Below are positions 29,491-41,400 of a stretch of 64,000 nt of DNA, piece after piece. The stretch lies in assembly GCA_014155875.1 (NCBI GenBank), contig JACEFZ010024509.1, positions 1,016,969 to 1,080,968 on the forward strand, written 5' to 3'. The notes under the pieces were generated by a model. It was given only the letters and a program-made list of their open reading frames with translations, made no database searches and was not told where the DNA came from. Every line of letters begins with the position of its first letter. Position 1 is the stretch's first letter. The stretch comes from Cepaea nemoralis. Its lineage: Eukaryota > Mollusca > Gastropoda > Stylommatophora > Helicidae. The position numbers and the translations under genes are program-made.

Positions 29491-32400
29491 CATGCTTTGA
29501 GATAATGCATGCTAAAGCACTTTTTGTTGCAGGTAGGTTGTATAATTTATGGCAAGTTTCTGCTTTGAGATAATGCATGCTAAAGCTCTTTTTGTTGCAG
29601 GTAGGTTTTATAATTTATGGCAAGTTTCTGCTTTGAGATAATGCATGCTAAAGCTCTTTTTGTTGCAGGTAGGTTTTATAATTTATGGCAAGTTTCTGCT
29701 TTGAGATAATGCATGCCAAAGCTCTTTTTGTTGCAGGTAGGTTTTATAATTTATGGCAAGTTCCTGCTTTGAGATAATGCATGCTAAAGCTCTTTTTGTT
29801 GCAGGTAGGTTTTATAATTTATGGCAAGTTTCTGCTTTGAGATAATGCATGCCAAAGCTCTTTTTGTTGCAGGTAGGTTTTATAATTTATGGCAAGTTCC
29901 TGCTTTGAGATAATGCATGCTAAAGCTCTTTTTGTTGCAGGTAGGTTTTATAATTTATGGCAAGTTTCTGCTTTGAGATAATGCATGCTAAAGCTCTTTT
30001 TGTTGCAGGTAGGTTTTATAATTTATGGCAAGTTTCTGCTTTGAGATAATGCATGCCAAAGCTCTTTTTGTTGCAGGTAGGTTTCATAACTTATGGCATG
30101 TTCCTGTTTCGAGATAATGCATGCTAAAGCTCTTTTTGTTGCAGGTAGGTTTTATAACTTATGGCAAGTTTCTGCTTTGAGATAATGCATGCTAAAGCTC
30201 TTTTTGTTGCAGGTAGGTTTTATAATTTATGGCAAGTTCTGCTTTGAGATAATGCATGCTAAAGCTCTTTTTGTTGCAGGAAGGTTTTATAACTTATGGC
30301 AAGTTTCTGCTTTGAGATAATGCATGCTAAAGCTCTTTTTGTTGCAGGTAGGTTTTATAACTTATGGCAAGCTTCTGCTTTGAGATAATACATGCCAAAG
30401 CTCTTTTTGTTGCAGGTAGGTTTTATAATTTATGGCAAGTTTCTGCTTTGAGATAATGCATGCCAAAGCTCTTTTTGTTGCAGGTAGGTTTCATAACTTA
30501 TGGCAAGTTTCTGCTTTGAGATAATGCATGCCAAAGCTCTTTTTGTTGCAGGTAGGTTTCATAACTTATGGCAAGTTTCTGCTTTGAGATAATGCATGCC
30601 AAAGCTCTTTTTGTTGCAGGTAGGTTTTATAATTTATGGCAAGTTCCTGCTTTGAGATAATGCATGCCAAAGCTCTTTTTGTTGCAGGTAGGTTTTATAA
30701 CTTATGGCAAGTTCCTGCTTTGAGATAATGCATGCCAAAGCTCTTTTTGTTGCAGGTAGGTTTTATAACTTATGGCAAGTTTCTGCTTTTAGATAATGCA
30801 TGCAAAAGCTCTTTTTGTTGCAGGTAGGTTTTATAATTTATGGCAAGTTCCTGCTTTGAGGTAATGCATGCCAAAGCTCTTTTTGTTGCAGGTAGGTTTT
30901 ATAATTTATGGCAAGTTTCTGCTTTGAGATAATGCATGCTAAAGCTCTTTTTGTTGCAGGTAGGTTTTATAATTTATGGCAAGTTTCTGCTTTGAGATAA
31001 TGCATGCCAAAGCTCTTTTTGTTGCAGGTAGGGTTTATAATTTATGGCAAGTTTCTGCTTTGAGATAATGCATGCTAAAGCTCTTTTTGTTGCAGGTAGG
31101 TTTTATAACTTATGGCAAGTTTCTGCTTTGAGATAATGCATGCCAAAGCTCTTTTTGTTGCAGGTAGGTTTCATAACTTATGGTATGTTCCTGTTTCGAG
31201 ATAATGCATGCTAAAGCTCTTTTTGTTGCAGGTAGGTTTTATAACTTATGGCAAGTTTCTGCTTTGAGATAATGCATGCTAAAGCTCTTTTTGTTGCAGG
31301 TAGGTTTTATAATTTATGGCAAGTTCTGCTTTGAGATAATGCATGCTAAAGCTCTTTTTGTTGCAGGTAGGTGTTATAACTTATGGCAAGTTTCTGCTTT
31401 GAGATAATGCATGCTAAAGCTCTTTTTGTTGCAGGTAGGTTTTATAACTTATGGCAAGTTTCTGCTTTGATATAATACATGCCAAAGCTCTTTTTGTTGC
31501 AGGTAGGTTTTATAATTTATGGCAAGTTTCTGCTTTGAGATAATGCATGCCAAAGCTCTTTTTGTTGCAGGTAGGTTTCATAACTTATGGCAAGTTTCTG
31601 CTTTGAGATAATGCATGCCAAAGCTCTTTTTGTTGCAGGTAGGTTTCATAACTTATGGCAAGTTTCTGCTTTGAGATAATGCATGCCAAAGCTCTTTTTG
31701 TTGCAGGTAGGTTTTATAATTTATGGCAAGTTCCTGCTTTGAGATAATGCATGCCAAAGCTCTTTTTGTTGCAGGTAGGTTTTATAACTTATGGCAAGTT
31801 CCTGCTTTGAGATAATACATGCCAAAGCTCTTTTTGTTGCAGGTAGGTTTTATAACTTATGGCAAGTTTCTGCTTTGAGATAATGCATGCTAAAGCTCTT
31901 TTTGTTGCAGGTAGGTTTTATAATTTATGGCAAGTTCCTGCTTTGAGGTAATGCATGCCAAAGCTCTTTTTGTTGCAGGTAGGTTTTATAACTTATGGCA
32001 AGTTTCTGCTTTGAGATAATGCAGGCTAAAGCTCTTTTTGTTGCAGGTAGGTTTTATAATTTATGACAAGTTTCTGCTTTGAGATAATGCATGCTAAAGC
32101 TCTTTTTGTTGCAGGTAGGTTTTATAATTTATGGCAAGTTTCTGCTTTGAGATAATGCATGCTAAAGCTCTTTTTGTTGCAGGTAGGTTTTATAAACTTA
32201 TGGCAAGGTTTCTGCTTTGAGATAATGCATGCCAAAGCTCTTTTTTTTGCAGGTAGGTTTCATAACTTATGGCATGTTCCTGCTTCGAGATAATGCATGC
32301 TAAAGCTCTTTTTGTTGCAGGTAGGTTTTATAACTTATGGCAAGTTTCTGCTTTGAGATAATGCATGCCAAAGCTCTTTTTGTTGCAGGTAGGTTTTATA

Positions 32401-35400
32401 TTTTATGGCAAGATCCTGCTTTGAGATAATGCATGCTAAAGCTCTTTTTGTTGCAGGTAGGTTTTTATAATTTATGGCAAGTTTCTGCTTTGAGATAATG
32501 CATGCCAAAGCTCTTTTTGTTGCAGGTAGGTTTCATAACTTATGGCATGTTACTGCTTCGAGATAATGCATGCTAAAGCTCTTTTTGTTGCAGGTAGGTT
32601 TTATAACTTATGGCAAGTTTCTGCTTTGAGATAATACATGACAAAGCTCTTTTTGTTGCAGGTAGGTTTTATAATTTATGGCAAGTTCCTGCTTTGAGGT
32701 AATGCATGCCAAAGCTCTTTTTGTTGCAGGTAGGTTTTATAACTTATGGCAAGTTTCTGCTTTGAGATAATGCATGCTAAAGCTCTTTTTGTTGCAGGTA
32801 GGTTTTATAATTTATGGCAAGTTTCTGCTTTGAGATAATGCATGCTAAAGCTCTTTTTGTTGCAGGTAGGTTTTATAATTTATGGCAAGTTTCTGCTTTG
32901 AGATAATGCATGCCTAAAGCTCTTTTTGTTGCAGGTAGGTTTTATAACTTATGGCAAGTTTCTGCTTTGAGATAATGCATGCCAAGCTCTTTTTGTTGCA
33001 GGTAGGTTTCATAACTTATGGCATGTTTCTGCTTTGAGATAATGCCTGCTAAAGCTCTTTTTGTTGCAGGTAGGTTTTATAATTTATGGCATGTTCCTGC
33101 TTTGAGGTAATGCATGCCAAAGCTCTTTTTGTTGCAGGTAGGTTTTTATAAACTTATGGCCAAGCTTTCTGCTTTGAGATAATGCATGCCTAAAGCTCTT
33201 TGATGTTGCAGGTATGTTTTATAATTTATGGCAGTTTCTGCTTTGAGATAATGCAATGCTAAAGCTCTTTTGTTGCAGGTAGGTTTTATAATTTATGGCA
33301 AGTTTCTGCTTTGAGAAGATAATGCATGCTAAAGCCTCTTTTGTTGCAGGTAGGTTTTATAACTTATGGCAAGTTCTTTCTGCTTTGAGATAATGCCATG
33401 CCCAAAGCTCTTTTTGTTGCAGGTATGTTTCATACTTATTGGCATGTTTCTGGCTTTGAGATAATTGCATGCTGAAAGCTTCTTTTTGTTGCAGGTAGGT
33501 TTTATAACTTATGGCAGTTCTGCCTTCTGAGGATAAGTGCAGTGCTAAGCTCTTTTTTGCAGGTAGGTTTTATAATTATGGCAAGATCCTGCTTTGAGAT
33601 AATGCATGCTAAAGCTCTTTTTGTTGCAGGTAGGTTTTATAATTTATGGCAAGTTCTGCTTTGAATAATGCATGCATAAAGCTCTTTTTGTTGCAGGTAG
33701 GTTTTATAACTTAGGCAAGTTTCTGCTTGAGATAATACATGCCGAAGCTCTTTTTGTTGCAGGTAGGTTTTATAATTTATGGCAAGTTCCTGCTTTGAGA
33801 TAATGCATGCCAAAGCTCTTTTTGTTGCAGGTAGGTTTTATACCTTATGGCAAGTTCCTGCTTTGAGATAATGCATGCAAAGCTCTTTTTGTTGCAGGTA
33901 GGTTTTATAACTTATGGCAAGTTTCTGCTTTGAGATAATGACATGCCAAAGCTCTTTTTGTTGCAGGTAGGTTTTATAACTTATGGCAGTTTCTGCTTTG
34001 AGATAATGCATGCTAAAGCTCTTTTTGTTGCAGGTAGGTTTTATAAATTTATGGCAAGTTCCTGCTTTGAGGTAATGCATGCCAAAAGCTCTTTTTGTTT
34101 GCAGGTAGGTTTTATAACTTATGGCAAGTTTCTGCTTTGAGATAATACATGCAAAGCTCTTTTGTTTGCAGGTAGGTTTTATAACTTATGGCAAGTTTCT
34201 GCTTTGAGATAATGCATGCTAAAGCTCTTTTGTGCAGGTAGGTTTATAATTATGGCAAGTTCTGCTTGAGGTAATGCAATGCCAAAGCTCTTTTTGTTGC
34301 AGGTAGGTTTTATAACTTATGGCAAGTTTCTGCTTGAGATAATGCAGGCTAAAGCTCTTTTTGTTGCAGGTAGGTTTTATAATTTATGACAAGTTTCTGC
34401 TTTGAGATAATGCATGCTAAAGCTCTTTTTGTTGCAGGTAGGTTTTATAATTTATGGCAAGTTTCTGCTTTGAGATAATGCATGCTAAAGCTCTTTTTGT
34501 TGCAGGTAGGTTTTATAACTTATGGCAAGTTTCTGCTTTGAGATAATGCATGCCAAAGCTCTTTTTTTTGCAGGTAGGTTTCATAACTTATGGCATGTTC
34601 CTGCTTCGAGATAATGCATGCTAAAGCTCTTTTTGTTGCAGGTAGGTTTTATAACTTATGGCAAGTTTCTGCTTTGAGATAATGCATGCCAAAGCTCTTT
34701 TTGTTGCAGGTAGGTTTTATAATTTATGGCAAGATCCTGCTTTGAGATAATGCATGCTAAAGCTCTTTTTGTTGCAGGTAGGTTTTATAATTTATGGCAA
34801 GTTTCTGCTTTGAGATAATGCATGCCAAAGCTCTTTTTGTTGCAGGTAGGTTTCATAACTTATGGCAAGTTTCTGCTTTGAGATAATGCATGCTAAAGCT
34901 CTTTTTGTTGCAGGTAGGTTTTATAACTTATGGCAAGTTTCTGCTTTGAGATAATACATGACAAAGCTCTTTTGTTGCAGGTAGGTTTTATAATTTATGG
35001 CAAGTTCCTGCTTTGAGATAATGCATGCCAAAGCTCTTTTTGTTGCAGGTAGGTTTTATAACTTATGGCAAGTTTCTGCTTTGAGATAATGCATGCTAAA
35101 GCTCTTTTTGTTGCAGGTAGGTTTTATAATTTATGGCAAGTTTCTGCTTTGAGATAATGCATGCTAAAGCTCTTTTTGTTGCAGGTAGGTTTTATAACTT
35201 ATGGCAAGTTTCTGCTTTGAGATAATGCATGCCAAAGCTCTTTTTGTTGCAGGTAGGTTTCATAACTTATGGCATGTTTCTGCTTTGAGATAATGCATGC
35301 TAAAGCTCTTTTTGTTGCAGGTAGGTTTTATAATTTATGGCATGTTCCTGCTTTGAGGTAATGCATGCCAAAGCTCTTTTTGTTGCAGGTAGGTTTTATA

Positions 35401-38400
35401 ACTTATGGCAAGTTTCTGCTTTGAGATAATGCATGCTAAAGCTCTTTGTGTTGCAGGTAGGTTTTATAATTTATGGCAAGTTTCTGCTTTGAGATAATGC
35501 ATGCTAAAGCTCTTTTTGTTGCAGGTAGGTTTTATAATTTATGGCAAGTTTCTGCTTTGAGATAATGCATGCTAAAGCTCTTTTTGTTGCAGGTAGGTTT
35601 TATAACTTATGGCAAGTTTCTGCTTTGAGATAATGCATGCCAAAGCTCTTTTTGTTGCAGGTAGGTTTCATAACTTATGGCATGTTTCTGCTTTGAGATA
35701 ATGCATGCTAAAGCTCTTTTGTTGCAGGTAGGTTTTATAACTTATGGCAAGTTCTGCTTCGAGATAATGCATGCTAAAGCTCTTTTTGTTGCAGGTAGGT
35801 TTTATAATTTATGGCAAGATCCTGCTTTGAGATAATGCATGCTAAAGCTCTTTTTGTTGCAGGTAGGTTTTATAATTTATGGCAAGTTCTGCTTTGAGAT
35901 AATGCCTGTCTCTTATACACATCTATAATGCATGCTAAAGCTCTTTTTGTTGCAGGTAGGTTTTATAACTTATGGCAAGTTTCTGCTTTGAGATAATACA
36001 TGCCGAAGCTCTTTTTGTTGCAGGTAGGTTTTATAATTTATGGCAAGTTCCTGCTTTGAGATAATGCATGCCAAAGCTCTTTTTGTTGCAGGTAGGTTTT
36101 ATAACTTATGGCAAGTTCCTGCTTTGAGATAATGCATGCCAAAGCTCTTTTTGTTGCAGGTAGGTTTTATAACTTATGGCAAGTTTCTGCTTTGAGATAA
36201 TGCATGCTAAAGCTCTTTTTGTTGCAGGTAGGTTTTATAACTTATGGCAAGTTTCTGATTTGAGATAATCCATGACAAAGCTCTTTTTGTTGCAGGTAGG
36301 TTTTATAATTTATGGCAAGATCCTGCTTTGAGATAATGCATGCTAATGCTCTTTTTGTTGCAGGTAGGTTTTATAACTTATGGCAAGTTTCTGCTTTGAG
36401 ATAATACATGCCAAAGCTCTTTTTGTTGCAGGTAGGTGTTATAATTTATGGCAAGTTTCTGCTTTGAGATAATGCATGCCAAAGCTCTTTTTGTTGCAGG
36501 TAGGTTTCATAACGTATGGCAAGTTTCTGCTTTGAGATAATGCATGCCAAAGCTCTATTTGTTGCAGGTAGGTGTCATAACCTATATTGCAAGTTTCTGC
36601 TTTGAGATAATGCATGCCAAAGCTCTTTTTGTTGCAGGTAGGTATTATAATTTATGGCAAGTTCCTGCTTTGAGATAATGCATGCCAAAGCTCTTTTTGT
36701 TGCAGGTAGGTTTAATAACTTATGGCAAGTTCCTGCTTTGAGATAATGCATGCCAAAGCTCTTTTTGTTGCAGGTAGGTTTTATAACTTATATCAAGTTT
36801 CTGCTTTGAAATAATGCATGCTAAAGCTCTTTTTGTTGCAGGTAGGTTTTATAATTTATGGCAAGTTCCTGCTTTGAGGTAATGCATGCCAAAGCTCTTT
36901 TTGTTGCAGGTAGGTTTTATAACGTATGGCAAGTTTCTGCTTTGAGATAATGCATGCTAAAGCTCTTTTTGTTGCAGGTAGGTTTTATAACTTATGGCAA
37001 GATTCTGCTTTGAGATAATGCATGCCAAAGCTCTTTTTGTTGCAGGTAGGTTTCATAACTTATGGCATGTTCCTTTTTCGAGATAATGCATGCTAAAGCA
37101 CTTTTTGTTGCAGGTACGTTTTATAACTTATGGCAAGTTTCTGCTTTGAGATAATGCATGCTAAAGCTCTTTTTGTTGCAGGTAGGTTTTATAATTTATG
37201 GCAAGTTCTGCTTTGAGATAATGCATGCTAAAGCTCTTTTTGTTGCAGGTAGGTTTTATAACTTATGGCAAGTTTCTGCTTTGAGATAATGCATGCTAAA
37301 GCTCTTTTTGTTGCAGGTAGATTTTATAACTTATGGCAAGTTTCTGCTTTGAGATAATACATGCCAAAGCTCTTTTTGTTGCAGGTAGGTTTTATAATTT
37401 ATGGCAAGTTTCTGCTTTGAGATAATGCATGCCAAAGCTCTTTTTTGTTGCAGGTAGGTTTCATAACTTATGGCAAGTTTCTGCCTTTGAGATAATGCAT
37501 GCCAAAGCTCTTTTTGTTGCAGGTAGGTTTCATAACTTATGGCAAGTTCTGCTTTGAGATAATGCCATGCCAAAGCTCTTTTCGTTGCAGGTAGGTTTTA
37601 TAATTTATGGCAAGTTCCTGCTTGAGAATAATGCATGCGAAAGCTCTTTTTGTGTTGCAGGTAGGTTTTATAACTTATGGCAAGTTCCTGCTTTGAGATA
37701 ATGCATGCCAAAGCTCTTTTTGTTGCAGGTAGGTTTTATAACTATGGCAAGTTTCCTGCTTTGAGATAATGCATGCTAAAGCTCTTTTTGTTGCAGGTAG
37801 GTTTTATAATTTATGGCAAGTTCCTGCTTTGAGGTAATGCATGCCAAAGCTCTTTTGTTGCAGGTAGGTTTATAACTTATGGCAAGTTTCTGCTTTGAGA
37901 TATGCATGCTAAAGCTCTTTTTGTTGCAGGTAGGTTTTATAATTTATGACAAGTTTCTGCTTTGAGATAATGCATGCTAAAGCTCTTTTTGTTGCAGGTA
38001 GGTTTTATAATTTATGGCAAGTTTCTGCTTTGAGATAATGCATGCTAAAGCTCTTTTTGTTGCAGGTAGGTTTTATAACTTATGGCAAGTTTCTGCTTTG
38101 AGATAATGCATGCCAAAGCTCTTTTTGTTGCAGGTAGGTTTCATAACTTATGGCATGTTCCTGCTTCGAGATAATGCATGCTAAAGCTCTTTTTGTTGCA
38201 GGTAGGTTTTATAACTTATGGCAAGTTTCTGCTTTGAGATAATGCATGCCAAAGCTCTTTTTGTTGCAGGTAGGTGTTATAATTTATGGCAAGATCCTGC
38301 TTTGAGATAATGCATGCTAAAGCTCTTTTTGTTGCAGGTAGGTTTTATAATTTATGGCAAGTTTCTGCTTTGAGATAATGCATGCCAAAGCTCTTTTTGT

Positions 38401-41400
38401 TGCAGGTAGGTTTCATAACTTATGGCATGTTCCTGCTTCGAGATAATGCATGCTAAAGCTCTTTTTGTTGCAGGTAGGTTTTATAACTTATGGCAAGTTT
38501 CTGCTTTGAGATAATACATGACAAAGCTCTTTTTGTTGCAGGTAGGTTTTATAATTTATGGCAAGATCCTGCTTTGAGATAATGCATGCTAAAGCTCTTT
38601 TTGTTGCAGGTAGGTTTTATAACTTATGGCAAGTTTCTGCTTTGAGATAATGCATGCTAAAGCTCTTTTTGTTGCAGGTAGGTTTTATAACTTATGGCAA
38701 TTTCCTGCTTTGAGATAATGCATGCTAAGGCTCTTTTTTGTTGCGTTAGGTTTATATCTTTTGACATAGTTTCTGCTTTTGAGATATGCATGCTAAAGCT
38801 CTTTTTGTTGCAGGGTAGGTTTTATAATTTATGGAAAGTTTCCTGCTTTGAGATAATGCATGCTAAAGCTCTTTTTGTTGCAGGTAGGTCTTATATCGTA
38901 TGGCAAGTTTCTGCTGTGATATAATGCATGCTAAAGCTCTTTTTGTTGCAGGTAGGTTTTATAATTTATGGCAAGTTCCTGCTTTGAGATAATGCATGTA
39001 ACGCTCCTTTTGTTGCAGGTAGGTTTTATAATTTATGGCAAGTTTCTGCTTTGAGATAATGCATGCCAAAGCTCTTTTTGTTGCAGGTAGGTTTCGTAAC
39101 TTATGGCATGTTCCTGTTTCGAGATAATGCATGCTAAAGCTCTTTTGTTGCAGGTAGGTTTTATAACTTTAATGGCAAGTTTCTGCTTGAGATAATGCAT
39201 GCTAAAGCTCTTTTTGTTGCACGGTAGGTTTATAATTTATGGCAAGTTCTGCTTGAGATAATGCATGCTAAAGCTCTTTTGTTGCAGGTAGGTTTTATAA
39301 CTTATGGCAAGTTTCTGCTTTGAGATAATGCATGCTAAAGCTCTTTTTGTTGCATGTAGGTTTATAACTTATGGCAAGTTTCTGCTTTGAGATAATACTG
39401 CCAAAGCTCTTTTTGTTGCAGTAGGTTTTATAATTTATGGCAAGTTTCTGCTTTGAGATAATGCCTGCCAAAGCTCTTTTTGTTGCAGGTAGGTTTCATG
39501 AGCTTATGGCAAGTTTCTGCTTTGAGATAATGCATGCCAAAGCTCTTTTGTTGCAGGTAGGTTTCATAACTTATGGCAAGTTTCTGCTTTGAGATAATGC
39601 ATGCCAAAGCTCTTTTTGTTGCAGGTAGGTTTTATAATTTATGGCAAGTTCCTGCTTTGAGATAATGCATGCCAAAGCTCTTTTTGTTGCAGGTAGGTTT
39701 TATAAACTTATGGCAAGTTCCTGCTTTGAGATAATGCATGCCAAAGCTCTTTTTTGTTGCAGGTAGGTTTTATAACTTATGGCAAGTTTCTGCTTTGAGA
39801 TAATGCATGCTCAAGCTCTTTTTGTTGCAGTGAGGTTTTATAATTTATGGCAAGTTCCTGCTTTGAGGTAATGCATGCCAAAGCTCTTTTTGTTGCAGGT
39901 AGGTTTTATAACTTATGGCAAGTTTCTGCTTTTGCGATAATGCATGCTAAAGCTCTTTTTGTTGCAGGTAGGTTTTATAATTTATGGCAAGTTTCTGCTT
40001 TGAGATAATGCATGCTAAAGCTCTTTTGTTGCAGGTAGGGTTTATAATTTATGGCAAGATTCTGCTTTGAGATAATGCATGCTAAAGCTCTTTTGTTGCA
40101 GGTATGGTTTTATAACTTATGGCAAGTTTCTGCTTTGAGATAATGCATGCCAAGCTCTTTTTGTTGCAGGTAGGTTTCATAACTTACGGCATGTTCCTGT
40201 TTCGAGATAATGCATGCTAAAGCTCTTTTTGTTGCAGGTAGGTTTTATAACTTATGGCAAGTTTCTGCTTTGAGATAATGCATGCTAAAGCTCTTTTTGT
40301 TGCAGATAGGTTTTATAATTTATGGCAAGTTCTGCTTTGAGATAATGCATGCTAAAGCTCTTTTTGTTGCAGGTAGGTTTTATAATTTATGGCAATTTCC
40401 TGCTTTGAGATAATGCATGCTAAGGCTCTTTCTTGTTGCGTTAGGTTTATACCTTTTGACATGTTTCTGCTTTGAGATAATGCATGCTAAAGCTCTTTTT
40501 GTTGCAGGTAGGTTTATAATTTATGGAAAGTTTCTGCTTTGAGATAATGCATGCTAAAGCTCTTTTGTTGCAGGCTAGGTCGTATATCGTATGGCAAGTT
40601 TCTGCTGTGATATAATGCATGCTAAAGCTCTTTTTGTTGCAGGTAGGTTTTATAATTTATGGCAAGTTCCTGCTTTGAGATAATGCATGTAACGCTCCTT
40701 TTGTTGCAGGTAGGTTTTATAATTTATGGCAAGTTTCTGCTTTGAGATAATGCATGCCAAAGCTCTTTTGTGCAGGTAGGTTTCATAACTTATGGCATGT
40801 TCCTGTTCGAGATAATGCATGCTAAAGCTCTTTTTGTTGCAGGTAGGTTTTATAACTATATGGCAAGTTTCTGCTTTGAGATAATGCATGCTAAAGCTCT
40901 TTTTTGTTGCAGGTAGGTGTTATAATTTATGGCAAGTTCTGCTTTGAGATAATGCATGCTAAAGCTCTTTTTGTTGCAGGTAGGTTTTATAACTTATGGC
41001 AAGTTTCTGCTTTGAGATAATGCATGCTAAAGCTCTTTTTGTTGCAGGTAGGTTTTATAACTTATGGCAAGTTTCTGCTTTGAGATAATACATGCCAAAG
41101 CTCTTTTTGTTGCAGGTAGGTTTTATAATTTATGGCAAGTTTCTGCTTTGAGATAATGCATGCCAAAGCTCTTTTTGTTGCAGGTAGGTTTCATAGCTTA
41201 TGGCAAGTTTCTGCTTTGAGATAATGCATGCCAAAGCTCTTTTTGTTGCAGGTAGGTTTATAATTTATGGCAAGTTCCTGCTTTGAGATAATGCATGCCA
41301 AAAGGCTCTTTTTGTTGCAGGTAGGTTTTATAACTTATGGCAAGTTCCTGCTTTGGAGATAATGCATGCCAAAAGCTCTTTTGTTGCGGGTAGGTTTTAT

